64,000 bases of DNA, taken from CAYXFD01 sp964464175 (GTDB taxonomy: Bacteria; Cloacimonadota; Cloacimonadia; Cloacimonadales; JAJBBL01). Below the pieces are notes generated by a model. It was given only the letters and a program-made list of their open reading frames with translations, made no database searches and was not told the DNA's origin. Position numbers and translations under genes: made by a program. This document shows, in pieces, positions 17,301 to 25,779 of the stretch; position 1 is the stretch's first letter, and every line of letters starts with the position of its first letter. The stretch lies in assembly GCA_964464175.1 (NCBI GenBank), contig CAYXFD010000014.1:12841-76840 (forward strand), read 5' to 3'.

Positions 17301-20300
17301 AGCCTGCGGTTCCATCTTCGAAACTTTCGAAGTATGGATAATTGGCAACAGGTGGCAGAGGTTCGGTAGTAAAAGTCCAGATGGGGCAATCCAGCGCATT
17401 ACTGCGATCACTATCAGAACCGGGCAGCCAGAGATCTGATGAACGAATGATTCCGGAAGTTTGCCGGCTCTCTTCATCTGTCGTGGGAATGACCTGCCAG
17501 AAATAAGTGGTTGCGTATTGAAGAATGATATCGCTATCGTAATGATAATAGCCTGGTCCGCCGGAGATATATCTTTCGGTATAAGAAGTCATTGTTGGAC
17601 TTGTTCCTATTCTCAGCCTGTATCCGACCGGGTCGGGGTATCCGGTCTGGGAGTTATAACCCCAACTGAGGATCGTGGGAAGAGGTACTTCTGAGGCTCC
17701 GTCGAAAGGTGCGGGAGAATGAGGAGTAGTGGGACCGGGAGTTGGAGATTCCAGCACAATGTCATCTATACACCAATGATTGATGCTATCGGAATTTCCT
17801 GAAAATATCCAGGCTATTTGCAGATTTGACTCACCGGCACCTTGAGCAGAAGTGATTGAATGAGTTACGATCTCGGCAGGGATATTGGCACCGGGGCTGA
17901 CCCATTCACGCAGCAGATATTCCGTTTCTCCCAAGATGGTAACGAGCTTAAGTGTATAAAGCCCTGAGTAGTGATCCAACATGTGTCTGAAGGAAAGATC
18001 CAAATTGCTGAAGCCTGAAGTATCAAGCGGTAGAGTCTTCAGGTATATCTCTCCCGAGTTTTCGGGGAGATAGTAGAATCGCATTTCGGGAGAGCTGCCT
18101 CCGGCATGAGTCGTAGTACTGGCTCCCCAGTTAGTCGTTGACCTTTCCCAACCGGCAGGAATTCCTCCGGAAGCAACACCGTCAAAGTTTTCCTCCCAAT
18201 TGAAGGTCGGTACGAAATCAGCATCCCAGATCTCGATGTCATCAACGGCAGCACCCTGATAAGTTACCGAGTTGTCAGTAATGAAACGGAATCTCAGCTG
18301 AACATTACTCTGGTTAGCTAAATGCGGCAGGGTCGTGGTAAATTGAGTCCATTCCCCGATTAAACCTGACCAGTTTGGCTGAGGATGTGCACCATAGGTA
18401 ATAGTGCTATTGTAAAAACCGGGATCATTCAAATGCTCCCAGGTATTACCTCCGTCATCCGAAGACTCCATGATCATTCCATCATAGCCACTTTCAATAT
18501 TCAGATGCAGCCATACTGATAAACTGGGAGCTGTAACCGTGCTAAAATCAAAGATCGGTGAACTGAGCCAGCTGTCGGCATCATTCGGATAGTTCACTGT
18601 CAAACCGGTTGCCCAGACCTTTGTTCCGCTATAAGCATTATCCATAGGATCTTGATCAGGGACTCCCCATTCCCAGATATTGGAACGTGAGATCGAACCT
18701 CCGTACCAACTTCCCGGTCCTGCTTCGAAATCCTGGAAATAAGGGAAGCTGCTGATTATCGTCTCACTTACTGTGAAGTTCCAGATCGGACAGTTTACTG
18801 CCGGCCCACGGGAAGAATTGTCCCTCTCCAAACTTGATTGTCTGCCTCTGCTTTCCGGATCTGTAGTGGGTATTACCTGCCAGTAATAGGTGTTGCCTAA
18901 GCTCAAAGAGACAAGGGGAGCTATTGTATATGTTCCCGCTCCTCCTGAGACGTAGCTCTCCTCATAGAGAGCCATTACAGGATCAGTTCCCATCTTAACG
19001 ATATATCCGATAGGTTCGGCAAATGATGGATGAGAGGTATATGTCCAGCCCAGGTTTGCCGATGGTTCTATTCCCTCTGAATTGTTAGCCGGTTGAGGAG
19101 AATGGGCTACGTAGGGATTAGTGCTGTAGAAAGTCCAGATAATATTACTATCGGGGTCGTTTTCATAAGCAGCACCGGAAAAGCCTCCGGTGGCAGATCG
19201 AATGATCAGATGTCCTTCTCCCGGTTCGTGATAGACATTGTATGCCCCGTTCCAGGTATTTGCCGGGAAGACCGGTTCTTCCATCATGAACCCCTGAGTG
19301 CTGTATTTCTTGAGCAGGGTTCCACCGACAGCTCCCTCTCTGAAAGTACAGTAATTGAAAGGATGATCGGTATCCACTATGCTCCCCAAAGCTAAATTGA
19401 TGCCGTTGGCATTCATCCGTTCAAAGACGGTATAACGAGCGCTGATCCTGGAACCGCTATAGGTTTGAAAGCTGTAATAGCCGCTATCGGCACCGATAGT
19501 GATTGGCTGTGCTGCAGTTCCCACTGCATAAAGCTCACCCTGAGCACCAATGAGCATGCCGGCATTATTGTTCAGCTTCAAGGTCGAACCCGGATTCATA
19601 GTTAGTCTGCGAAAGGCAATATTAAGACTCCCTTTGACGGTTAATGTTTCTCCGCCCGGAACTTCGGCATAGCAACCCACCCCCTTGTTGATGGTCAAAT
19701 TATGGAAGGTCTCGGTAGGGATGATGGAGTTAAGATTACCGTTATCAATGAACTGCACGGTACCCGTGCCTTCATCGAAAGCAGAAGTTCCGGCCGTATT
19801 GATCCAGTTTCTGGCTACCTGCACCACGCTGCCGGCAGCCAGGGACAATCTGCCCCCTTCGAGCTTGAGATCACGCATTGCTCTCAGAATGTTACTCATC
19901 GGCATCAGGTTGCCGTCCTGGATGATAATATCTCGTGAAGCCAGAGCCTGGGTAGCTTGCAGCACGGAAAATCCGATACCGGGTTTGTTGATCACCAGAT
20001 CATAGAAGCTATTAGTGCTGTGCATCTCGATCTGACCGGCACGTGCTCCGATAAATTCTACAGTTCCGGTGTCACCGTTAAAAGTGTTGGGGTTATTGGC
20101 ACGGAAAGCCCAGCCGATGCGGATAGTGCCGCTATTGAGCTGGAGATTGCCGGTAGTACCAATTTGCAAGCCATTATGAGTGATTTCCAGTATTGCATCC
20201 TCATTGAGTACAACGTTTCCGGTGAAGCTGAAATAAGTACCGGTATAAGCTCTGGTGAGCTTAACCAGACTTTCATCATAAATCATCAGAGAACCTTCTG

Positions 20301-23300
20301 CAGGTAGAGCAAACGTGCCCATACAGATCAGCTCGGAATAGCTGGCTACAATTAATTCGTCTTCAATTGTAACAGTACCATTGATCTTGAGTGAACTGTA
20401 ATCCAGAAGAGTCAGTTTCGATTCGTTATTCAAAGTAAAATTGCCCGAAACAGTCAAATCACAGTCATTCAACTCCACATTACTTTCGTTTTGGATGTTG
20501 AAATAACCCAGGACGCTGAGCGCTGCAGGGCTGTAAACATATAGATTTGCCAAATCCGGCTTATCGACGATCAGGTTTCCGAATGTAGTTCCGGTAGCAT
20601 TATTATCAATATTGGCATAATTAAATCCCCCTGCCGTCATACCCAAGCCAAAGAATCGCAGAGTTGTATCGGCAGCCATCTGGAAGCCGGCATCCTCTTC
20701 GATGATCAGCCAGTTACCCAGCTCTATCATACCTTGGGTAATCTGAGAACTTGAGCCTTCAAAAAAGGTTAAACTCCGGTCAACGAGCAGATTGTCGCTG
20801 GGGTTATTCATCAGCAGATTACCATATACGTCCATGCCGCCATCGATTGTGAGAGCGTTATCATTGAGATCGAGATCACCGGCTCCCAAAATCAGAGAAC
20901 CTCTCAGATGAAGAGGGCTGATCAGAATCACCCTGTTGGTTCGGTCATTGGTCTCTTCTCTGCTGATCGAGGTTTCATCTTCCCTTGTGCTTGTTTTATT
21001 GACAATGATGCCCTGTAAATAGCTCTGTGGATGAAAAGAGACAAAACCTGTTCCTGGTCCATAAAGCTCGATATATCCCATCTCCGGTCTGAAGTTGTTT
21101 CTCTGGCAGATAAAGTTCCCCACGGTGCGGATGATACCAGCAGTGATGTCTTCGGTAAAGGAGTAGGTTGAATTGACGATCTGGATGTTGCTTGTCTTGA
21201 AATCCAAAACTCCACCACTCATCTCTATGCTTGCATCGGCAGCATTACTCCATTGGCTGGTGGCAGCACCACCGGAGACGGTCATCAATCCATCACGGAT
21301 AACCAGTTCACCATTGAGATCTGTGCGCTGGGCACTATCCTGATTAAGATGAAGCTCACCCTGATCCACGACAGTCTTGCCAACGATGCCGTTGCGGATC
21401 ATATCCTGAACCACAAGATTTCCTCCGGTAATGTGCAGAGCCCCGGATTGCATATCAAAGAAGTCGCAGGATGATTCTCCCGAAGGGAAGTGTACCTCAG
21501 CCAGAGGATTGTTGATCGTGAACCGGTAGAAATCCTCACCGGAACATATCTGTTCTCCATCTCCAGAGAAGACGACATTGCTGGTACCTTTGATAAAGCC
21601 GCCGGGACGAACATTGTTGATCCAGTCACCTTTTAGATGGATGTTGTATGCTCCGGGACGTAAAGTACCTCCATTGATGATCAGATCACCGGTAAGCTGT
21701 AAGGAACTGTTCAGATCAAAGAAAGAATCGACATCGATCTCGACATTGTGAAAAATATCACCCCCTCTGATCGGCATTACATTGATTGCTCCGGAGAAGG
21801 CGAGAGTACCATTGATAAATTCAAGATTTCCCAGATGCTGCATGGTGGCTTGCACTTTCACTGCTCTGACCGATTCAGATCTGAAGATGGTATTATTATC
21901 GATCTTGAGATGCCCAGAAACGACGAGATCTGCCTGAGACAGAGTACTGACGGTAACGGATGCTCCAAAGTTTGTATTGATGGTAAGGTTATGGAAAGTG
22001 AAATCAGGCGAGTCGTTGTAAATAAATGAATCAGAGATGTAACCCAGCTTAAGCAGAGAGGAACTGCTCAAGCTTGAAACAGCACCGGAGCCGATGATCA
22101 AATCACCCCGGCAGGTAATTTCGCCGGCACTGCTGACGTTCAGAACACCTGTCATCCCAAAGTAGAGCGATTCATGAACCGTAAGCCTCGAAGTACTGTG
22201 ATTCAAAAGCAGAAGCCCATCAACCGTCATGTCCTCCTCGACGGTCAGATTTGCTCCCTGTCCAATCGTCAGACTCTTACCATGCTCGATTGTAATGTTT
22301 CTGATAGCTGCCGCCTGACTGGGATTGAGAATCAAGGGAGAACTATGGGCATTGGCAGGGATTATTACATCGTTGCTGGCAGAGGGCACAAAACCCTGAC
22401 TCCAGTTCTGGGGATTGAACCAGTTGTTTGATACAGCACCTGTCCAGGTCATTTCATCGGTTATATTGATTGAGTAGGTAAAAGCTCCCGTGTGTTGAGA
22501 GCTTACCACCAGGGCATACCAACCTGCATTCAGAGATGTCACGATGTAGTTGAACCGCTTGAATGCAGACAATCCAGTTCGATTACCGGCAACAGCATTG
22601 TGATAACTGTAAAGTCCACTCCCATCAGCTTTATAGAGGCCAAAATCGAGTGGAGTATTACCGAAACTGAAGGCATAGCTTCCAGGTTCCAGATAGACAT
22701 TATATACTTCTGCTGCCTTATTGTTAGGCCAGTTCTTGTTATAAGCTTGGTTGACCTGGATCTGATTGTTGCTATTGCCATCAAGATTGGCATAAGCCTG
22801 GCTGCCGCCATTACTGGTGAATTTGATGCCATAGTCGTGCGCAGGGAGTTCGTAGTTATTTATCAGCAGATAATTCGTTTTAGTTGTTGCGACTGACTGG
22901 CGTACGACGCTGCCATATTGATCATTATCGTAGAGATCAATAGTCCATCTGTCATACTGGTTGGGTTCACTGTTATCGGTAAGATCATCTCTGATACCGA
23001 TTACCTTCCAGCCCGGTGCATTCAGCTCAGCCCGGTAAAAATCCGGACTGCGGATTATGCTGTGAACGTTAGAGGGTAGATTGCCATATTGGGGACCGCC
23101 GGAGAGGATGCTGAAGTTGCCAAAGCTGCCGTCTTCGGCAATTACTTCATTGGTAGCGCTATCGACAAGCTTGATATAGATCCTGCCCCAGGTGGTATCA
23201 GGAGAACCCCAGGGATCAAGAATATCCGGAACGTTCCAGATGTACCTGCCGGTATTGGGATAGTTATCCACCACCCATTGATAGGGCTCGCTGCCATCTG

Positions 23301-24687
23301 CACCATACACGTGATAATATATTTTCACGTGGTATCCCTCTTCCGGTTTGTTCGTGAACCAGGTAATCTCATGGATGTTTCCGGAATAGAGTATTTCCCG
23401 CGGATGCGGAAGCCAAACATTGCTCTCACCCCTGGGTGAAGTTACCTGAAGCTCGGTACTGACTATTGGGCTATCGCTCAGGTTGATTCGATAATGAGAT
23501 TCAAAATTATAAACATCGAAAACAATGGGAACCGAATTACCCGAAGAGTAGGCAACCCCAAGCATGATATCGGAATTGAGTTCGCTATAGTAACCTACTA
23601 TGGTTACGGCGTGGTATGATGTATTGAATAAGCCCCAAGAGCTTGCCATGTGGACTATTGATGGTCTGCCGTTAAGGGCTTCATCCCTTGCTCTCCACCA
23701 AAAAACGCTGGAATTGTAGATACCGTAGATCTCATCATAATGTGCCACAGTGTAGCCGCTTTGGGTCACGGTATTTATCAAGCCATATTCGACGTTACCA
23801 AAGGTTGTATTGCCATCTTCCGTATCGGAATAATAAGCGAAATCTGAAGCAACAGTGGGCACATGATGGTTCATAAATTCGTAGTCGTGGTCATAGCGTG
23901 AAGAATACCGGTTATTCAAGTTTCCATAGCCGCGATGATTGTTCCACCAGCAGAAAAGCATTGCCGCTGCGCTTGTTTCGGAGCTATACATACCCTGCAG
24001 CAAAGGCATTTTTTCGAGTCCTGGGATATATGTGTAATCGTGTCTGTTCAATACATGGCGATTGTCCAGAAAAGCTTCCCACTGCCGGGCAGGATCTCCC
24101 CTTTCCCAAAAACGGGGCATTGCACTTTTCAGTTCAGAAAATTGCTCTTCCTCCAAAACCTGCATTTTGGGGAGAGGGCTCAGATACTTGACCGTTTTGC
24201 CATCGGTGTAACTATACCAGATGGCAGCAGGGCTGAAATAGTATATCCGGTGAAAGCTATATCCCTCGGGAAATAGCTCTTGAGCTTTTTCCCGGAGCTC
24301 AACTCCATGGCTGAGATGCCCCGGCAACAGCTGCCCATACATGAGAAACACTGAAATACTACGTTTAGCGCCGATCACCAGGTGCGCATACTCCAGATTT
24401 CCTTGAGCCAGGTCTCGATTACCATTCTTCCAGGCGAGATCACTACGTTCAATGAGCTGAACGGTAGCTAAGGGAGGCTGATCAATCGAAAATGGAAAAC
24501 AGTAAGCAATGATGTCATCATCGGCTCCGTAATAGGGAACCGGTTCCATGGGAAAAACGTTTCCCCATTCTGCAGCGGCATTACGAGCTGCCAATTGACT
24601 CAGATCTGAGCGGCTGATCTCTGCTGGATCTGCTGATAGTGAGATAATAATGATCAAGGACATAATGATAAAAAGTAAGCGTTTCAT
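14095..24687 (-). CDS. Giant secreted multi-domain protein 2 with Cys-to-Ser pseudo-peptidase domain
   Basis: 3,530 residues; signal peptide MKRLLFIIMSLIIIISLSA; GAGGAG Shine-Dalgarno. The layout parallels giant 1: C10-like propeptide (~25-100), papain-like domain (~220-400), Ig-like segment (~415-545), beta-helix-like repeats opening with 'WTGAVSNNWFNPQNW' (~745-1850), then Fn3-like domains (~1857-1975, 2316-2445, 2636-2770), MAM/choice-of-anchor-J-like domains (~1976-2155, 2448-2630, 2774-2950), an ASH-like domain (~2956-3055) and C-terminal Fn3 modules. In the peptidase-like domain the Cys of giant 1 aligns with S236 ('YSSETSAAA'). H359 ('YHAVTIVGY') is kept, but the 'HDPN' motif is not. 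It is therefore probably not a cysteine peptidase; a binding role is more likely. It is the last gene of the operon 25421-14095. Confidence 0.85.
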   Translation of the reverse strand: MKRLLFIIMSLIIIISLSADPAEISRSDLSQLAARNAAAEWGNVFPMEPVPYYGADDDIIAYCFPFSIDQPPLATVQLIERSDLAWKNGNRDLAQGNLEYAHLVIGAKRSISVFLMYGQLLPGHLSHGVELREKAQELFPEGYSFHRIYYFSPAAIWYSYTDGKTVKYLSPLPKMQVLEEEQFSELKSAMPRFWERGDPARQWEAFLDNRHVLNRHDYTYIPGLEKMPLLQGMYSSETSAAAMLFCWWNNHRGYGNLNNRYSSRYDHDYEFMNHHVPTVASDFAYYSDTEDGNTTFGNVEYGLINTVTQSGYTVAHYDEIYGIYNSSVFWWRARDEALNGRPSIVHMASSWGLFNTSYHAVTIVGYYSELNSDIMLGVAYSSGNSVPIVFDVYNFESHYRINLSDSPIVSTELQVTSPRGESNVWLPHPREILYSGNIHEITWFTNKPEEGYHVKIYYHVYGADGSEPYQWVVDNYPNTGRYIWNVPDILDPWGSPDTTWGRIYIKLVDSATNEVIAEDGSFGNFSILSGGPQYGNLPSNVHSIIRSPDFYRAELNAPGWKVIGIRDDLTDNSEPNQYDRWTIDLYDNDQYGSVVRQSVATTKTNYLLINNYELPAHDYGIKFTSNGGSQAYANLDGNSNNQIQVNQAYNKNWPNNKAAEVYNVYLEPGSYAFSFGNTPLDFGLYKADGSGLYSYHNAVAGNRTGLSAFKRFNYIVTSLNAGWYALVVSSQHTGAFTYSINITDEMTWTGAVSNNWFNPQNWSQGFVPSASNDVIIPANAHSSPLILNPSQAAAIRNITIEHGKSLTIGQGANLTVEEDMTVDGLLLLNHSTSRLTVHESLYFGMTGVLNVSSAGEITCRGDLIIGSGAVSSLSSSSLLKLGYISDSFIYNDSPDFTFHNLTINTNFGASVTVSTLSQADLVVSGHLKIDNNTIFRSESVRAVKVQATMQHLGNLEFINGTLAFSGAINVMPIRGGDIFHNVEIDVDSFFDLNSSLQLTGDLIINGGTLRPGAYNIHLKGDWINNVRPGGFIKGTSNVVFSGDGEQICSGEDFYRFTINNPLAEVHFPSGESSCDFFDMQSGALHITGGNLVVQDMIRNGIVGKTVVDQGELHLNQDSAQRTDLNGELVIRDGLMTVSGGAATSQWSNAADASIEMSGGVLDFKTSNIQIVNSTYSFTEDITAGIIRTVGNFICQRNNFRPEMGYIELYGPGTGFVSFHPQSYLQGIIVNKTSTREDETSISREETNDRTNRVILISPLHLRGSLILGAGDLDLNDNALTIDGGMDVYGNLLMNNPSDNLLVDRSLTFFEGSSSQITQGMIELGNWLIIEEDAGFQMAADTTLRFFGLGMTAGGFNYANIDNNATGTTFGNLIVDKPDLANLYVYSPAALSVLGYFNIQNESNVELNDCDLTVSGNFTLNNESKLTLLDYSSLKINGTVTIEDELIVASYSELICMGTFALPAEGSLMIYDESLVKLTRAYTGTYFSFTGNVVLNEDAILEITHNGLQIGTTGNLQLNSGTIRIGWAFRANNPNTFNGDTGTVEFIGARAGQIEMHSTNSFYDLVINKPGIGFSVLQATQALASRDIIIQDGNLMPMSNILRAMRDLKLEGGRLSLAAGSVVQVARNWINTAGTSAFDEGTGTVQFIDNGNLNSIIPTETFHNLTINKGVGCYAEVPGGETLTVKGSLNIAFRRLTMNPGSTLKLNNNAGMLIGAQGELYAVGTAAQPITIGADSGYYSFQTYSGSRISARYTVFERMNANGINLALGSIVDTDHPFNYCTFREGAVGGTLLKKYSTQGFMMEEPVFPANTWNGAYNVYHEPGEGHLIIRSATGGFSGAAYENDPDSNIIWTFYSTNPYVAHSPQPANNSEGIEPSANLGWTYTSHPSFAEPIGYIVKMGTDPVMALYEESYVSGGAGTYTIAPLVSLSLGNTYYWQVIPTTDPESRGRQSSLERDNSSRGPAVNCPIWNFTVSETIISSFPYFQDFEAGPGSWYGGSISRSNIWEWGVPDQDPMDNAYSGTKVWATGLTVNYPNDADSWLSSPIFDFSTVTAPSLSVWLHLNIESGYDGMIMESSDDGGNTWEHLNDPGFYNSTITYGAHPQPNWSGLIGEWTQFTTTLPHLANQSNVQLRFRFITDNSVTYQGAAVDDIEIWDADFVPTFNWEENFDGVASGGIPAGWERSTTNWGASTTTHAGGSSPEMRFYYLPENSGEIYLKTLPLDTSGFSNLDLSFRHMLDHYSGLYTLKLVTILGETEYLLREWVSPGANIPAEIVTHSITSAQGAGESNLQIAWIFSGNSDSINHWCIDDIVLESPTPGPTTPHSPAPFDGASEVPLPTILSWGYNSQTGYPDPVGYRLRIGTSPTMTSYTERYISGGPGYYHYDSDIILQYATTYFWQVIPTTDEESRQTSGIIRSSDLWLPGSDSDRSNALDCPIWTFTTEPLPPVANYPYFESFEDGTAGWTSGAFSGNDHWQLGWPSQSRIDMPLSGTNAWMTYLDQNYENEADTWLKSPVFDFSELDDPNLSVWLNIWSEASYDGMILEYSLDNSSWQQVIGDDGFYNRMSLPAPSHPNWSGRTEEVDGIWTEYSTSLPFLANEPQVWFCFRFTSDGDYGEAYVDEGIAIDDFRIWNTIAPPATAHSPQPEDGAIDVPMETFLEWTYTSQEGYTDPVVYQIRAGTDPTLATYQSDVLWGGPGTHSMPPFFTLEYGQTYYWQVIPSASGEEHTRSLLRDENPELSHPLQYNVLRENASIRSSAENCPIWSFTLLADATAIEIFPYFEDFELSDGGWKGGRISGMNIWQQGEPSQTVINSAYSGDYAWMTNLGGNYMNGADIWLRSPLFDFTALDEPMFSVRINHQTEPDYDGMILEATIDGGSNWFYVEADTGFYNNTSLLGPLNVPKWSGNSGGWTEFSTSLSSLAHQPQVRLRFRFASNESVTEEGFAIDDIRIWEREYSILTLNPSSHDFGRVEVDESSPVQYFEITNTGEGLLYLSPDDISLAGWHPAEFELINLSSPVELSSGQSTTIGAKFRPNETGQKEAVINIVEGSAPGRELFIKNHSRSFEREIHSIGITGFGYQLVTENVPYYEGFSIEDEGSLPAGWESSHLNWWVSGTSQAGSESPEMLFSFDPHIIGEVTLLSPLFDTSGLSQIDLTFKQQVDHLDGVFDLRIYSIVDTDSYLIQEWLNVDSSLAAQELDYLLTTAEHGVGADNLRLAWVFDGNSYNITGWHLDGIILGGDSPAVITNAATEVNYFEAVLNAQITSTGDLPILEKGFYYDTDPDPANSGLLVNSSSPGESFSALAENLEQGSDIYYIAFADNPRGRAWSEVMSFTTLSLPVPQNLAATARDGAVDLSWDDINPPVRPDGNDINLNSDKDYFQQRSSRISFLGYNVYRNSEQINEEPVEGTEYTDNNVVNGVTYEYYVTAVYEEGESGHSNTVEATPQVSGALQSPQNVTISVAGSTVYLSWDAVEGANSYKIYARSEPVTNETDPLNGWQLLMQQDSSLTTYSEAASNRRYYRVVASPLPVTR

Positions 24688-24699
24688 AATAACTCCTCT

Positions 24700-25002
24700 T
24701 TAATAGTTAGTTGGTGTTTGATATGGTTTTTTGTTTGATCGATGTACCGACGGAGCTTTGTGATAAGCTCCCTGAACAGCTCGTTCCGGGTGAAAAAGTA
24801 TCTCACTGGGGACTGAGCAATTCGGATTCATAACGGTTAAATCACCGGCTGAATTCTTTGGAAACTCAATAGTTATGCGAGACGGTTTTACCAAGGTTAT
24901 TTCCATACAGGATGAAGGATTATGAGTATGGCATTTATCAATATTTTTCGTCAGCTTCTTAACCTGTATTGATGAAAGACTGTTTGTACCGTATAATAGC
25001 AT
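24700..25002 (-). CDS. Small hypothetical protein between pseudo-receiver and giant gene 2
   Basis: 100 residues, no recognised family, no signal peptide or membrane segment. I think it is real because AGGAGG lies 9 nt before its ATG, it starts 20 nt after the pseudo-receiver stop, and it ends 12 nt before the giant gene. It contains a short beta-like stretch ('SRITIEFPKNSAGDLTV') and a basic, proline-containing C-terminus. The other operon has only 81 nt here and no counterpart, so this gene was either lost from or inserted into one copy. Confidence 0.5.
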   Translation of the reverse strand: MLLYGTNSLSSIQVKKLTKNIDKCHTHNPSSCMEITLVKPSRITIEFPKNSAGDLTVMNPNCSVPSEILFHPERAVQGAYHKAPSVHRSNKKPYQTPTNY

Positions 25003-25022
25003 CGGGTCAAATCCTCCTGATT

Positions 25023-25421
25023 TCAGTGTTTAGAGTTAGTCTCAATCTCTGACCCGTTATCGTATCCATTTCTCTTCTGTTCTGAACTATGGCAGAATAG
25101 TGAATTCAATTGGTTCAAATGATAGGGGTGTTTCAGAGAGGTAAAGACTCCATAACGGACATTATCTATCGTAGTGCAAAGACCTGAATCACTCACAATA
25201 ACAACTCTTACAGCGGGATAGGTCTTGTTAATGTAACGAATAATGCTGAAATCATCAAGATTCGATAAACAATAAAGCACAGCCTCAATAGCTCCTCCGG
25301 CGAGTATCTGAAAAATTGCCTGCTTAGTTACTGCTGCATAGACTTCACACTTATAGGTCTGGAAGTAGTCTCTCAATTCTGTTTCTTCAGACTGATTTGC
25401 TTTAGCAATGAGAATCTTCAT
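25023..25421 (-). CDS. Pseudo-receiver (CheY-like) protein, copy B
   Basis: 132 residues. Residues 1-108 are nearly identical to the protein at 12888-13286 (visible changes N83T, R101H), with the same degenerate receiver: no acidic pocket, C51 where the phosphorylated Asp should be, S77 and K97 kept. The tail (~residues 110-132) is unrelated to that of copy A. It is the first gene of the operon leading to giant protein 2, about 85 nt behind the sigma54-like promoter. The strong conservation next to diverged giants points to recent duplication, gene conversion or selection. Confidence 0.72.
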   Translation of the reverse strand: MKILIAKANQSEETELRDYFQTYKCEVYAAVTKQAIFQILAGGAIEAVLYCLSNLDDFSIIRYINKTYPAVRVVIVSDSGLCTTIDNVRYGVFTSLKHPYHLNQLNSLFCHSSEQKRNGYDNGSEIETNSKH

Positions 25422-25501
25422 CTTTTGTCCTTACTATTATTCTTCAGTATCCCTTATCTGTTTTCATCCTCTAATCCTGACAGATACCGGAATTCATAAT
25501 A

Positions 25502-25518
25502 AACAATAACAGTGCCAA
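25502..25518 (-). promoter_or_regulatory. Sigma54-like promoter of the giant-2 operon
   Basis: Minus strand: TTGGCAC-TGTTA-TTGTT. It has a consensus -24 element and correct spacing; -12 is TTGT rather than TTGC. It aligns with the promoter at 13368-13384 and is again about 100 bp from the nearest palindrome. Confidence 0.57.
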
Positions 25519-25582
25519 TAGACTAATGTGTTATGAGACAAGAAGTTAAGGATTATGCAGCAGCTTAAGGTTTTCCCATTAT

Positions 25583-25598
25583 TATCCGGTTTCGGATA
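25583..25598. promoter_or_regulatory. Palindromic activator site B1
   Basis: TATCCGGTTTCGGATA, identical to A1, centred about 100 bp upstream of the predicted transcription start. Confidence 0.65.
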
Positions 25599-25652
25599 GT
25601 GGTACGGCAATATAGCAGCGTAAGTAGTAATGGAATAGTAATTTAAGGTTGT

Positions 25653-25668
25653 TGTCCGAAATCGGATA
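25653..25668. promoter_or_regulatory. Palindromic activator site B2
   Basis: TGTCCGAAATCGGATA: one arm carries a single change (TGTCCG). It is centred 70 bp from B1, as in copy A. Confidence 0.6.
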
Positions 25669-25670
25669 AT

Positions 25671-25686
25671 TATCCGATTTCGGATA
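25671..25686. promoter_or_regulatory. Palindromic activator site B3
   Basis: TATCCGATTTCGGATA, identical to A3, 18 bp from B2. Confidence 0.65.
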
Positions 25687-25779
25687 GTGAGGATCAAGAG
25701 AAGTTCAGATCAATTTTCAGTCAGAATTTGAAAACTAAACAGGAATGGTTGGTAGTATCACTTTCTTGCAGGGATTTTC

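Larger units (their letters stand above)
25092..25737 (-). repeat. 5' duplicated block, copy B (upstream sites, promoter, pseudo-receiver)
   Basis: Partner of 12960-13603. Same order of three palindromes, sigma54-like promoter, leader and pseudo-receiver codons 1-108. Confidence 0.88.
25422..25779. other. Regulatory intergenic region in front of the giant-2 operon
   Basis: 358 bp between the NtrC-type regulator gene and the pseudo-receiver gene. It contains sites B1-B3, the sigma54-like promoter and the leader. A 67-codon ORF here (25494-25697) runs through the palindromes and is not supported. Confidence 0.7.

Noticed and set aside
14338..24276. Short ORFs on both strands inside giant gene 2
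   Set aside because: Shadows of the 3,530-codon frame; low-complexity translations and no family signals.
25494..25697. 67-codon minus ORF upstream of pseudo-receiver B
   Set aside because: It reads through the three palindromes and the promoter, so regulatory constraint explains the sequence better.
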